Shown piece by piece: positions 37,968 through 46,608 of a DNA stretch of 64,000 nucleotides; positions within the stretch are counted from its first letter, which is position 1; each line of letters begins with the position of its first letter. The position numbers and the translations under genes are program-made. Source of the DNA: Streptomyces sp. NBC_00414 (GTDB lineage Bacteria > Actinomycetota > Actinomycetes > Streptomycetales > Streptomycetaceae); NCBI RefSeq assembly GCF_036038375.1, contig NZ_CP107935.1, forward strand, positions 2,728,001 through 2,792,000, in the 5' to 3' direction. The notes under the pieces were generated by a model. It saw nothing but the letters and a program-made list of their open reading frames with translations. It made no database searches and was not told where the DNA came from.

Positions 37968-38225
37968 TCCCGCCAACGGAGCAAGATCGAATGCACAGTT
38001 GGCCGACACTCTTTCCCGAAGTGAGACCTCGCGGAAATATGAGCTGCCCGGACGCTTGCCACACAGCGGGTGATCAGGCAACGATCAGTGCCCGAACAGG
38101 AAGCCGACAGGTGGGCCCACGAGGGGGCCGCCGAGTCGGCTGTCGGCGATACCCCCGTACGCCTCATCCAACACCCTTGACATCAATGGTCACTTGACTC
38201 CCTACTGGACCTGCGCAGCGAATTT

Positions 38226-38237
38226 GACAACGTTGTC
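38226..38237. promoter_or_regulatory. Perfect 12-bp palindrome GACAACGTTGTC before the GH92 gene
   Basis: The palindrome overlaps a TTGACA -35-like hexamer and ends 31 bases before the GH92 ATG, so a bound protein would block transcription. Its central CG fits LacI-family operators. An identical 12-mer stands at 43706-43717, before the lipoprotein gene. Confidence 0.6.
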
Positions 38238-38268
38238 CAGGCGCACGTGACAGGGAGGGTGCTGGCGC

Positions 38269-41200
38269 ATGCACCAGAATTCTCGGCAAGGGTCTCGGTA
38301 CAGATCCCCGCTCGGAACACGGCACGGGTGGGGTTCCACGGCGGTCCTCGGAGCGGCCGCCTTCGCACTGGTGGTGGCCTCGCAGGGCGCCGCCGTAGCC
38401 CGTCCCGGTGAAGCGGCGGCCGCGGAGCGGGAGTTCGGCTCCTCCTTCGAGACGGGCCAACCCGCACCCGACTGGCTCAACACGGTCGACACCTCGGCCG
38501 ACGGCACGAAGCGCGCGTCGGGCGTCGACGGCGGTTTCAGCACCGGCATTCCCGGCAATGTGACGGACCACGTCACGGACGTCCGCGCGAGCGCCGAGAA
38601 CACCGGCGGGGGCGAGGTGAAGGAGAACCTCACCGATGTCGAGCCCGGCACCAAGTGGCTGACCTTCGCGCCCACCGGCTGGGTCGAGTTCGATCTGGAC
38701 GCCCCCGTCAAGCTGGTCACCTACGCGCTGACGTCGGCCAACGACCACGACGAGCGCGACCCCGTCGACTGGACCTTCCAGGGCTCCACGGACGGCAAGG
38801 ACTGGAAGACCCTCGACACCCGGACCGGCGAGTCCTTCGGCGAGCGGTTCCAGACGAAGTCGTACAAGCTCGGCGAACCAGCCGAATACGAGCACTTCCG
38901 GCTCGACATCACCAAGAACAACGGCGCCTCCGACGCCCTGCAGCTCGCCGACGTCCAGTTCTCGACGGGCGACGAGGAGGACCCGACTCCCAAGGACATG
39001 CTCTCCCTCGTGGACCGCGGTCCGAGCGGCTCCCCGACGGCCAAGTCGGGCGCGGGCTTCACCGGCAAGAAGGCCCTGCGGTACGCGGGCACCCACAAGA
39101 CGGACGGGCGCGCCTACTCGTACAACAAGGTCTTCGACGTGAACGTGGCCGTCGGCCGCGACACCGAGCTGGCGTACCGGATCTATCCGTCGATGGCGGA
39201 CGGCGACCGGGACTACGACGCCACGAACGTGTCGGTGGACCTGGCCTTCACGGACGGCACCTACCTCAGTGACCTGCGCGCCCAGGACCAGCACGGGTTC
39301 GCGCTGACACCGCAGGGCCAGGGCGCCTCGAAGGTGCTGTACGTCAACCAGTGGAACAACGTGACCTCGCGGATCGGCTCGGTCGCGGCCGGCCGGACCG
39401 TCGACCGGATCCTGGTCGCGTACGACTCCGCGAAGGGTCCCGCCAAGTTCCGGGGCTGGCTGGACGACGTGAACCTGAGCGTGAAGAAGCCCGGGAAGCC
39501 GAAGGCGCATCTCTCGGACTACGCGTCGACCACCCGCGGCACCAACTCCAGCGGCGGCTTCTCGCGCGGCAACAACTTCCCCGCGACGGCCGTGCCGCAC
39601 GGCTTCAACTTCTGGACGCCGGTGACGAACGCGGGTTCGCTGAGCTGGCTGTACGACTACGCGCGCTCCAACAACGCGGACAACCTGCCCACCGTCCAGG
39701 CGTTCAGCGCGAGCCACGAGCCGAGCCCGTGGATGGGCGACCGGCAGACCTTCCAGGTGATGCCGTCGGCCGCCGCCGGCACCCCGGAGACGGGCCGCAC
39801 CGCCCGCGCGCTGCCCTTCAAGCACGAGAACGAGACGGCACGCCCGTACTACTACGGGGTGACGTTCGAGAACGGGCTGAAGACGGAGATCACGCCGACG
39901 GACCACGCGGCGTCCATGCGGTTCACCTTCCCCGGTGACGACGCGAACGTCCTCTTCGACAACGTCACGGACCAGGCGGGCCTCACCCTCGACAAGGAGA
40001 GCGGCACCTTCACCGGCTACTCGGACGTGAAGTCCGGTCTGTCGACGGGCGCCACCCGCCTCTTCGTGTACGGGACCTTCGACGCGCCCGTGAAGGACGG
40101 CAGCTCCACCGGCGTCAAGGGCTACCTCAAGTTCCAGCCCGGCGCCGACCGCACCGTCACCCTGCGCATCGCCACGTCCCTGATCAGCATCGACCAGGCC
40201 AAGGACAACCTCCGCCAGGAGATCCCGGACGGTACGTCCTTCGACAAGGTCAAGTCGCGCGCCCAGCAGGCGTGGGACAGGATCCTGGGCAAGGTCGAGG
40301 TCGAGGGCGCGACCCCGGACCAGCTGACGACGCTCTACTCCAGCCTCTACCGGCTGTACCTGTACCCGAACTCCGGCTTCGAGAAGGTGGACGGCAAGTA
40401 CCAGTACGCCTCGCCGTTCTCGCCGATGCCGGGCCCGGACACCCCGACGCACACCGGCGCGAAGATCGTCGACGGCAAGGTGTACGTCAACAACGGCTTC
40501 TGGGACACCTACCGGACGACGTGGCCCGCGTACTCGCTCCTCACGCCCGGCCAGGCCGGTGAGATGGCCGACGGCTTCGTGCAGCAGTACAAGGACGGCG
40601 GCTGGACCTCGCGCTGGTCCTCGCCCGGCTACGCGGACCTGATGACCGGCACCTCCTCGGACGTGGCGTTCGCGGACGCGTACGTGAAGGGCGTCGACTT
40701 CGACGCGGAGTCGGCGTACGACGCGGCCGTGAAGAACGCGACCGTCGTGCCGCCCTCCTCGGGTGTGGGCCGCAAGGGCATGACCACCTCGCCCTTCATC
40801 GGCTACACGAGCACCGACACCCATGAGGGCCTGTCGTGGGCGCTGGAGGGCTACCTCAACGACTACGGCATCTCGAAGATGGGCGAGGCGCTCTACAGGA
40901 AGACCGGCAAGAAGAAGTACAAGGAGGAGTCCGCGTACTTCCTCAACCGCGCCCAGGACTACGTCAACCTCTACGACTCGAAGGCCGGCTTCTTCCAGGG
41001 CCGGGACGCCAAGGGCGACTGGCGGGTGGACTCCGACAAGTTCGACCCGCGCGTGTGGGGCTACGACTACACGGAGACCAACGGCTGGGGCTACGCCTTC
41101 ACCGCGCCGCAGGACTCGCGCGGGCTCGCCAACCTGTACGGCGGCCGGTCGGGACTCGCCGAGAAGCTGGACACGTACTTCAGCACCCCGGAGACCGCCG

Positions 41201-42108
41201 CACCCGAGTTCGTCGGCTCCTACGGGGGCGTCATCCACGAGATGACCGAGGCCCGCGACGTACGCATGGGCATGTACGGGCACTCCAACCAGGTGGCCCA
41301 CCACGTCAACTACATGTACGACGCGGCCGGTCAGCCCTGGAAGACCCAGAAGAACGTGCGTGAGGTCCTCTCCCGCCTCTACGCGGGCAGTGAGATCGGC
41401 CAGGGCTACCACGGCGACGAGGACAACGGCGAGCAGTCGGCCTGGTACCTCTTCTCCTCGCTCGGCTTCTACCCGCTGGTCATGGGCAGCGGCGAATACG
41501 CCGTCGGCTCACCGCTGTTCACCAAGGCGACCGTGCACCTGGAGAACGGCCGCGACCTCGTCGTGAAGGCCCCGAAGAACAGCGCGAAGAACATCTACGT
41601 GCAGGGCCTGAAGGTCAACGGCAAGAAGTGGACGTCGACCTCGCTCCCGCACTCGGTCATCTCCCGCGGCGCGGTGATCGAGTTCGACATGGGGCCGAAG
41701 CCGTCCTCGTGGGGCACCGGGAAGAACGCGGCGCCCGTGTCGATCACACAGGACGACAAGGTGCCGGCGCCCCGGACGGATCTCGCCAAGGGCGAGGGCG
41801 CGCTGTTCGACAACACGTCGGCCACGAACGCCACCGTGGCGTCCGCGGACCTGCCGACCGCCGATCCGGCCAAGGCCGTCCAGTACACGCTGACGTCGGC
41901 GGAGGCCGCCAAGGCACCCAAGGGCTGGGTCCTGCAGGGCTCGTCCGACGGGACCAAGTGGAAGGACCTCGACAAGCGTTCCGGGCAGTCCTTCGCCTGG
42001 GACAAGCAGACGCGGGCGTTCTCGGTCGCGGCACCCGGCACGTACACGAAGTACCGCCTGGTCCTCGACGGTGAGGCGACTCTCGCGGAGGTCGAACTGC
42101 TGGGCTGA
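38269..42108 (+). CDS. Secreted GH92 alpha-mannosidase with discoidin-like domains
   Basis: A 1279-residue exported enzyme. The signal peptide ends near AVA (residue 44). A discoidin/F5-8C-like domain (about 60-230: GWVEFDLDAPVKLVTYALTS) is followed by a jelly-roll region. The GH92 body runs from about 385 to 1140, with HGFNFWTPVTNAG near 444 and the calcium/catalytic segment GYHGDEDNGEQSAWYLF near 1046. A second discoidin-like domain ends the protein (about 1165-1279). GH92 enzymes are calcium-dependent exo-alpha-mannosidases acting on N-glycans and mannans. ATG 38269 follows GGGAGG. It is likely controlled by the palindrome at 38226 and possibly by DasR. The linkage specificity is not readable. 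Confidence 0.92.
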   Translation: MHQNSRQGSRYRSPLGTRHGWGSTAVLGAAAFALVVASQGAAVARPGEAAAAEREFGSSFETGQPAPDWLNTVDTSADGTKRASGVDGGFSTGIPGNVTDHVTDVRASAENTGGGEVKENLTDVEPGTKWLTFAPTGWVEFDLDAPVKLVTYALTSANDHDERDPVDWTFQGSTDGKDWKTLDTRTGESFGERFQTKSYKLGEPAEYEHFRLDITKNNGASDALQLADVQFSTGDEEDPTPKDMLSLVDRGPSGSPTAKSGAGFTGKKALRYAGTHKTDGRAYSYNKVFDVNVAVGRDTELAYRIYPSMADGDRDYDATNVSVDLAFTDGTYLSDLRAQDQHGFALTPQGQGASKVLYVNQWNNVTSRIGSVAAGRTVDRILVAYDSAKGPAKFRGWLDDVNLSVKKPGKPKAHLSDYASTTRGTNSSGGFSRGNNFPATAVPHGFNFWTPVTNAGSLSWLYDYARSNNADNLPTVQAFSASHEPSPWMGDRQTFQVMPSAAAGTPETGRTARALPFKHENETARPYYYGVTFENGLKTEITPTDHAASMRFTFPGDDANVLFDNVTDQAGLTLDKESGTFTGYSDVKSGLSTGATRLFVYGTFDAPVKDGSSTGVKGYLKFQPGADRTVTLRIATSLISIDQAKDNLRQEIPDGTSFDKVKSRAQQAWDRILGKVEVEGATPDQLTTLYSSLYRLYLYPNSGFEKVDGKYQYASPFSPMPGPDTPTHTGAKIVDGKVYVNNGFWDTYRTTWPAYSLLTPGQAGEMADGFVQQYKDGGWTSRWSSPGYADLMTGTSSDVAFADAYVKGVDFDAESAYDAAVKNATVVPPSSGVGRKGMTTSPFIGYTSTDTHEGLSWALEGYLNDYGISKMGEALYRKTGKKKYKEESAYFLNRAQDYVNLYDSKAGFFQGRDAKGDWRVDSDKFDPRVWGYDYTETNGWGYAFTAPQDSRGLANLYGGRSGLAEKLDTYFSTPETAAPEFVGSYGGVIHEMTEARDVRMGMYGHSNQVAHHVNYMYDAAGQPWKTQKNVREVLSRLYAGSEIGQGYHGDEDNGEQSAWYLFSSLGFYPLVMGSGEYAVGSPLFTKATVHLENGRDLVVKAPKNSAKNIYVQGLKVNGKKWTSTSLPHSVISRGAVIEFDMGPKPSSWGTGKNAAPVSITQDDKVPAPRTDLAKGEGALFDNTSATNATVASADLPTADPAKAVQYTLTSAEAAKAPKGWVLQGSSDGTKWKDLDKRSGQSFAWDKQTRAFSVAAPGTYTKYRLVLDGEATLAEVELLG

Positions 42109-42146
42109 CGCCCTGCGCTCGACCCCCTGGAGAACACGCACGGCGC

Positions 42147-42187
42147 ACACGGCACCGGTTACGGCAGGACGGTAACCGGTGCCGTGT
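42147..42187. terminator. Bidirectional terminator between GH92 and lipoprotein genes
   Basis: ACACGGCACCGGTTAC (42147-42162) and GTAACCGGTGCCGTGT (42172-42187) form a perfect 16-bp stem. It overlaps the stop codon and last codons of the minus-strand lipoprotein gene, so it can serve both convergent transcripts. Confidence 0.75.
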
Positions 42188-43523
42188 CGTCGGCGGGGTC
42201 GGGGTCGCGGCGGCCGGGCTCGTCGGTGTCCGTCACCCGCACACTCCCCTCGGACGGTCCGCCGAGCCGGAGCTCGAAGTCGAAGGTGCGCGACTCCCCC
42301 GGTTCCAGTCCGCCCTGCAACCGGCAGGAGTACGTGCCCTTGTCGAGGTCGCAGTAGGGCTCGTACACGTCCTCGTCGATGGCCTCCATGGGCTGCTTCA
42401 CCACGGTGGCGCTCTCCGGCGGGGTGAACAGCAAGGTCGTGCTCCCGGGGGTGGCGGGCCCGTTGTTGCGGACCTTCAGACGCACGGTGTGCTCGGAGCC
42501 GCGCTTGCCGCTCACCTCGGCGCCGAACACCTCGAAGTCGGCGTGGGTGTCCACCCGTACCTCGCTCCACGCGTCGCCGCCGGCGAACGTCCCCTTCAGG
42601 TCGGGCCCCTTCGCGGTCCCGGTCGTCAGCCCCGGGCCGTCGCCGGGGTCGCCGCCCTCGGGTACGACGCTGTACTGCGCGGGGCCCATGTCCAGGGCCC
42701 ACGCCTCCTGGTGGAAGGAGGTGTACATGTGGGTGGCGGAGACGTCCAGCGCCAGGTCCGGGTGGAGGACTACCGCCTTCCCGGGCGCGATGCGAAGGCG
42801 GGGGAACTCGCACACCGCCAGGTGGTCCTTCCGGGGCTCCGGATAACGGCGGTTGCCGTACCGGTCCTCGAAGGCCAGGCCGCTGCCGACGGAGATCTGC
42901 AGGCCCACGCCCCGCACGGGCACCTCCCCGGTGTTGCGGACGACGACGGGTGTACGGAGGACGGAGCCGGGCCCGACGTCCTCGAACACCTTCGTCGTCC
43001 GTACCTTCACCACGGGCTCGCCGACGACGACCCGCGTGCGGGCGCTGAGCGTCCTGCCCTTCTGCGTGGTGAACCGGAGACGGACCGTCGCGCTGTCGCC
43101 GGGCCTGCCGCCCGGGGCCGCGTACGGGTACACCCGGTCCAGGTCGGCCCAGCTGTCGTACGCGCCGCTCACCTCGCAGACGACCCGGGTGGCGGTCCCG
43201 GAGCACCTGGGGTTCTTCTTGCGGATCTTCGAGATCTTGAGCCGTACGGCCTGCCCGGACCCGGTGACCTGCACGGTGAGCCGGTGGTCCTGCGTTCCGG
43301 TGCGGCTCCTGGCCGTCACGTCCTCGGCCTGGACGTGGAAGGGCGTCTTCTTCTCCGGGCCGGAGTCGTCCCCGTGCGGCCGCAGATAGAACAGGTCCGG
43401 CGCCGAGATCCACGACTTCTCCCCGGAGTCGAGGATCGCACCGCACCCGGTGAGTCCGCCCAGCAGCATCACCAGCGCCAGACAGAGGGCCAAGGGCCGC
43501 GGTGCAATGCCGCGCTCACGCAT
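42159..43523 (-). CDS. Lipoprotein with Ig-like/CARDB-type repeats, unknown function
   Basis: A 454-residue exported lipoprotein (signal with lipobox GGLTGC). The mature part is nearly all beta-strand. Two or three stretches look like CARDB/DUF11-type Ig repeats (SVLRTPVVVRNTGEVPVRGVG, EHTVRLKVRNNGPATPGSTT, SRTFDFELRLGGPSEGSVRV). An even number of Cys residues suggests disulfides. ATG 43523 has GGGGGAG at 6 bases. A perfect copy of the GH92-gene operator lies 183 bases upstream, which hints at joint control with mannan breakdown. No enzyme motif is seen. It may be a surface adhesion or polymer-holding protein. Confidence 0.75.
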   Translation of the reverse strand: MRERGIAPRPLALCLALVMLLGGLTGCGAILDSGEKSWISAPDLFYLRPHGDDSGPEKKTPFHVQAEDVTARSRTGTQDHRLTVQVTGSGQAVRLKISKIRKKNPRCSGTATRVVCEVSGAYDSWADLDRVYPYAAPGGRPGDSATVRLRFTTQKGRTLSARTRVVVGEPVVKVRTTKVFEDVGPGSVLRTPVVVRNTGEVPVRGVGLQISVGSGLAFEDRYGNRRYPEPRKDHLAVCEFPRLRIAPGKAVVLHPDLALDVSATHMYTSFHQEAWALDMGPAQYSVVPEGGDPGDGPGLTTGTAKGPDLKGTFAGGDAWSEVRVDTHADFEVFGAEVSGKRGSEHTVRLKVRNNGPATPGSTTLLFTPPESATVVKQPMEAIDEDVYEPYCDLDKGTYSCRLQGGLEPGESRTFDFELRLGGPSEGSVRVTDTDEPGRRDPDPADDTAPVTVLP

Positions 43524-43871
43524 GGCCACTCCCCCGGGAGGATCGTCGGAATCGCACACGCTACCGGCTCGACCGGACGGGCCCGGAAAAGGCGGACCCG
43601 CCCGGCTCCGGCCGTGCTGCGACACGAACCTCAGAAGTGGCTCAAGGTTTCAACTGCATTGGCAGCGCGGTCCGTTGGAGAGGTAGAGTCGTTTTCAGAC
43701 CGCCGGACAACGTTGTCGCGTCCGCGGTCGGCACGAACCTCATCCCCTCCGGCCAGGCATTCCCCCGACCTGCCCGGCTCGCGGACCCGGTGGATTACGG
43801 CCACCGGGTCCGCCCAGAGCGGACCGCGCGCACGACGCCCGGGGCCGGTCCTGAACCGCCCCCGGACCGGC
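43524..43871. other. Gene-free stretch with the lipoprotein gene control region
   Basis: The stretch holds the palindrome GACAACGTTGTC at 43706-43717 and a further GC-rich 150 bases after the LPMO gene. No gene is visible. Confidence 0.5.
43706..43717. promoter_or_regulatory. Second perfect copy of the palindrome GACAACGTTGTC
   Basis: Identical in all 12 bases to the site before the GH92 gene (38226-38237). It lies 183 bases before the lipoprotein start on the minus strand. No other copy was noticed in the window. Confidence 0.55.
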
Positions 43872-44972
43872 TCAGCCCGGCCGGCACGCCAGGGCGGTCG
43901 CCGTATCACCTCCGGAACCCTGGACCACGTATCCGAACGTGGCACTCTCGCCCGGATCGAGCGACCCGTTCCAGTCGGCGTTGTGCACCATCACGTTCTG
44001 CCCGGAGTACGTGGCGTTGCCGCTCCAGAGGCTGGCGACGGACTGTCCGCCCGGCAGCGACCAGTCGACCATCCAGCCGAGCAGCGACACGTCCCCGCTG
44101 TTGGTGACGGTCACCTCGGACTGGTAGCCGCCCGACCAACTGCCCGTCGTACGGCGGGTGGCGGAGCAGGCGCCGGCCGGGGGCTCGGTCGGGTTGCCCG
44201 GGTCGTGGATGCCCGTCACCTCTCCGTTGCCGCCGTCGAAGACGATGTCGGAGCAGGAGTAGAAGGTCTCCGCACTGTCCGAGCGCTGCCAGACCATGTA
44301 GACGACATGGCGGCCCGACTTGCCGGACGGGAGCTTGCCGGACCAGGAGTAGTTGGCCTCGACCGTGCCCGGGGACCCGTTGAGCGGCGGGTGGTCGACA
44401 CTCAGGAACGGCTGTTCCTCCATGTCGTTCCAGGTGAGCGCCTTGGTCGGGTCGTAGCCGTCCTTGGTCAGGTAGACGTAGAACCAACCCGGGTGCGCCG
44501 CCCAGGCGTTGTAGGAGAAGTCGACGGTGGCGCCCGAGGTGAGGTGGGTGATCGGCCAGTCGGCGCTCGGAGTGTTGAAGCCGGTGAAGTTGGTGTTGCC
44601 GCCACTGCACAGTTCGCCGTCGGGCACGAAGCCGCGGGTGCGGCCGGCTCCGTCGGAGCGCAGGACCGAGAACCAGTTGTAGAACGGCGTCGTGCCGCTG
44701 ACCTGCTGCGCCGCCTTGCAGGCGGGGTTGATCGGCTTGATCTCACCTGTGTCGGTGAGTGCGTCCTGCCAGCACAGGAAGGTACGGCTGGCGGGCTTCA
44801 TGGGGGTGCCGTGGGCCTCGGCCTCACCGCCCGCCGAGACGACCAGGCCGAGAGCGGGGACCGTGACGACCAGGGCCAGCAGGATGAGGAGGAAGGCTCT
44901 GCCCCGGGCGGGGAGCGGTGGGCGGCGTGGAGGGCGCCGGGTCGGTGGGGTCGGTGCGGTTGTCAGGATCAT
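43872..44972 (-). CDS. Lytic polysaccharide monooxygenase (AA10) with CBM2
   Basis: A 366-residue secreted copper enzyme. After a long Arg/Pro-rich N-region and hydrophobic core, cleavage after AEA leaves the mature N-terminus His54 (HGTPMKPASR), which with His160 (NAWAAHPGWF) forms the copper histidine brace. The catalytic domain ends near VFDGGNGEVTGI. A Gly/Pro linker leads to a C-terminal CBM2 (GSWSGGYQSEVTVTN, ATFGYVVQGSG). The sequence resembles the cellulose-oxidising AA10 enzymes of S. coelicolor (CelS2) more than chitin-active ones. The start is chosen at ATG 44972; 44987 is also possible. CebR boxes upstream support cellulose control. Confidence 0.9.
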   Translation of the reverse strand: MILTTAPTPPTRRPPRRPPLPARGRAFLLILLALVVTVPALGLVVSAGGEAEAHGTPMKPASRTFLCWQDALTDTGEIKPINPACKAAQQVSGTTPFYNWFSVLRSDGAGRTRGFVPDGELCSGGNTNFTGFNTPSADWPITHLTSGATVDFSYNAWAAHPGWFYVYLTKDGYDPTKALTWNDMEEQPFLSVDHPPLNGSPGTVEANYSWSGKLPSGKSGRHVVYMVWQRSDSAETFYSCSDIVFDGGNGEVTGIHDPGNPTEPPAGACSATRRTTGSWSGGYQSEVTVTNSGDVSLLGWMVDWSLPGGQSVASLWSGNATYSGQNVMVHNADWNGSLDPGESATFGYVVQGSGGDTATALACRPG

Positions 44973-45022
44973 GACAGTAGAGTCCATCCCTTCGTTCACA
45001 GGCCGTGGGGTGTGCGTGTGGT

Positions 45023-45088
45023 GTACGTGCGGGATGCGTGCGGCGTACGTACGGGATGCGTGGGGTGTACGTACGGGATGCGTGGGGT
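45023..45088. repeat. Three 22-bp direct repeats in the LPMO leader
   Basis: Units start at 45023, 45045 and 45067 (GTACGTACGGGATGCGTGG type). The last two are almost identical and the first differs at three positions. They lie between the CebR boxes and the LPMO start codon, so they are either in the 5' untranslated region or between promoter and gene. Confidence 0.7.
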
Positions 45089-45101
45089 GGGAGCGGTCCC
45101 G
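45088..45101. promoter_or_regulatory. Weaker CebR-type box TGGGAGCGGTCCCG
   Basis: Matches the CebR palindrome TGGGAGCGCTCCCA at 12 of 14 positions and lies 24 bases from the perfect box. Two boxes could bind two dimers. Confidence 0.55.
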
Positions 45102-45125
45102 GGGCGGGTTCCGGTCCACCCGGAA

Positions 45126-45139
45126 TGGGAGCGCTCCCA
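45126..45139. promoter_or_regulatory. Perfect CebR operator TGGGAGCGCTCCCA
   Basis: This is the exact 14-bp palindrome bound by CebR, the LacI-family cellobiose-responsive repressor of cellulose genes in Streptomyces. It lies 154 bases before the LPMO start. Confidence 0.85.
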
Positions 45140-45192
45140 CCCCACGTGCTGTCGAAGCTAGCGCGGAGCGATGCACATGTAAACGGCTGGCG

Positions 45193-45228
45193 CGCGAGGG
45201 CCGCACCCGGACGGGTGCGGCCCTCGCG
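45193..45228 (-). terminator. Strong terminator of the DUF3500 gene
   Basis: A perfect 16-bp stem (arms CGCGAGGGCCGCACCC and GGGTGCGGCCCTCGCG, loop GGAC) lies 45 bases after the DUF3500 stop and separates that gene from the LPMO promoter. Confidence 0.8.
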
Positions 45229-45273
45229 ATGACGGGAGACCCGGATGACGGGAGACTCCAAGTGCGCTGTGCC

Positions 45274-46608
45274 TCAACGGTGGTGAGGAGACGTCAGGTA
45301 GTGCTGTCGCAGCAGCTCCTTCCCGTAGTCGTTGCCGTTCGGGGTGCGGATGACGGAGTGGACGTGCATCTGGGTCGCGCCGCTGCCCTGCGAGGCGCCG
45401 TACGCGCCCGCGAGCGGGCCGGGGGCCTGGCAGTCGACCTCGACCCAGACGACCGGGCTGTGCACCCGGACGTAGAAGGCGGAGTCGTCCGCGATGCCGC
45501 CCGCCCAGGTGACGTACGTGTCGTTCAGATGGGCCCGGACCTCGGCCAGCCTGGCCTTGGCGACATCGGCCTTGGCGCGGCCGGTGAAGGCCTCCACGAT
45601 GCCGAGCAGTTTCAGCTTCTGGGCGCCGGTGAGGGTCCTGCCGCGGATGCCGGTGTACTCCTGGACCGCGTTGTCGGCGAAGGCGCCCGCCTTCATCGAC
45701 TCGTTCGACTTGGTCGTGGACTCGATCGCGACCGTCCGCTGGTCCTCGGTGAGGGAGTTGATGAAGGCGAGGCTCGCCTCCACCTCCTCCTTGCACACGG
45801 AGACGGTCGTGCCCTCGATCTCGATCTCGGTCGGTTCCGAACCCCAGAAACAGGGGCTCATGACGACCTGGTCGCCGAGCACGAAGTAGTTGATGACCAG
45901 GTGGTGCCCGTCGAACTGGAAACCCCAGGGTTCGGTCGCGGACGGCGTGCCCATGACCGTGTAGTAGAAGGCTTCCTCGTTGAAGGCGTCCGTGTTGTCG
46001 ATCGCCTCTCCGGCGGCCTGGTTGATCCTGCGGATCCTCTCGGTGGTCTCCAGGCCTTCTGCGCTGAGCGCCGACTTCAACAGCGCCTTGCCGAGGGCCT
46101 GTTGCTCGTCGGAGAGGTCGGCGATCGAGACGCCCTGGCGGTCGTACGCGTCGACGTTGCTCCACAGCCGCCACTCGGTGGAGTGGACGGTGAACTGCGT
46201 CGACGACTTCTGTACGGCGCTCAGTCCGGCCAGGAAGGCGTTCGCCGCGGCGATCACCGGGGCGGTCGCGACGCCCTCGGAGTGGACCGTGAAGAGGTCG
46301 TCGATCTTCTTGCCGTCGGTGGTCAGGCCGAAGAAGTCCTCGGTGATCGACTGGTTGCCGGGGCCTCCGGCACCGCCGGGCCCTCCGGTGGGGGCGCCGG
46401 TGGGGGTGGCGCTCGGGTCGGCCGAGGCGGTCGCGCCGGTGTCGTCGGCGGCGAGGGCGGCCCAGGCTCCCGCCCCGCCCATCGTCGCGACCGCCGTCGC
46501 GCCGCCGGCGAAGAAGACCTTGCGCATGAAGTTCCGTCGACCGGCGCGGGCCTGACGGCCCGTCTGCGGCTCCTGCGCCGCGGGCTCCTCGGTGTCGAGC
46601 TCGGTCAT
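45274..46608 (-). CDS. Tat-exported DUF3500 protein
   Basis: A 444-residue secreted protein of the DUF3500 family. The signal carries the twin-arginine motif GRRNFMRKVFF with a long Ala/Gly hydrophobic core. A Thr/Pro/Gly linker (SATPTGAPTGGPGGAGGPG) leads to the domain: FDGHHLVINYFVLGD and the cysteine-bearing MSPCFWGSEP are conserved-looking, and several His residues (MHVHS near the C-terminus) could bind metal. Tat export suggests that it folds with a cofactor before export. Function is unknown. It lies upstream, on the same strand, of the CebR-controlled LPMO but is separated by a strong terminator. Confidence 0.85.
   Translation of the reverse strand: MTELDTEEPAAQEPQTGRQARAGRRNFMRKVFFAGGATAVATMGGAGAWAALAADDTGATASADPSATPTGAPTGGPGGAGGPGNQSITEDFFGLTTDGKKIDDLFTVHSEGVATAPVIAAANAFLAGLSAVQKSSTQFTVHSTEWRLWSNVDAYDRQGVSIADLSDEQQALGKALLKSALSAEGLETTERIRRINQAAGEAIDNTDAFNEEAFYYTVMGTPSATEPWGFQFDGHHLVINYFVLGDQVVMSPCFWGSEPTEIEIEGTTVSVCKEEVEASLAFINSLTEDQRTVAIESTTKSNESMKAGAFADNAVQEYTGIRGRTLTGAQKLKLLGIVEAFTGRAKADVAKARLAEVRAHLNDTYVTWAGGIADDSAFYVRVHSPVVWVEVDCQAPGPLAGAYGASQGSGATQMHVHSVIRTPNGNDYGKELLRQHYLTSPHHR

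Larger units (their letters stand above)
37676..38268. other. 593-base control region between ngcE and the GH92 gene
   Basis: No gene is seen. The stretch holds a DasR-type site at 37952-37967 and a LacI-type palindrome at 38226-38237. It also has two TTGACA-like hexamers, one at 38224-38229 overlapping the palindrome and another near 38176. It serves two divergent genes for amino-sugar uptake and mannan/glycan cleavage. Confidence 0.6.
44973..45273. other. LPMO control region: 22-bp repeats, CebR boxes and a terminator
   Basis: From the LPMO start outward lie three 22-bp direct repeats (45023-45088), a weak and a perfect CebR box, and the strong terminator of the DUF3500 gene (45193-45228). 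A 16-base direct duplication starting GATGACGGGAGAC (45228-45259) follows. No gene is present. Confidence 0.6.

Noticed and set aside
38164..41412. 1082-codon minus-strand open frame opposite the GH92 gene
   Set aside because: Val/Arg/Gly-rich translation with no domains; the plus strand has a signal peptide and GH92 motifs.
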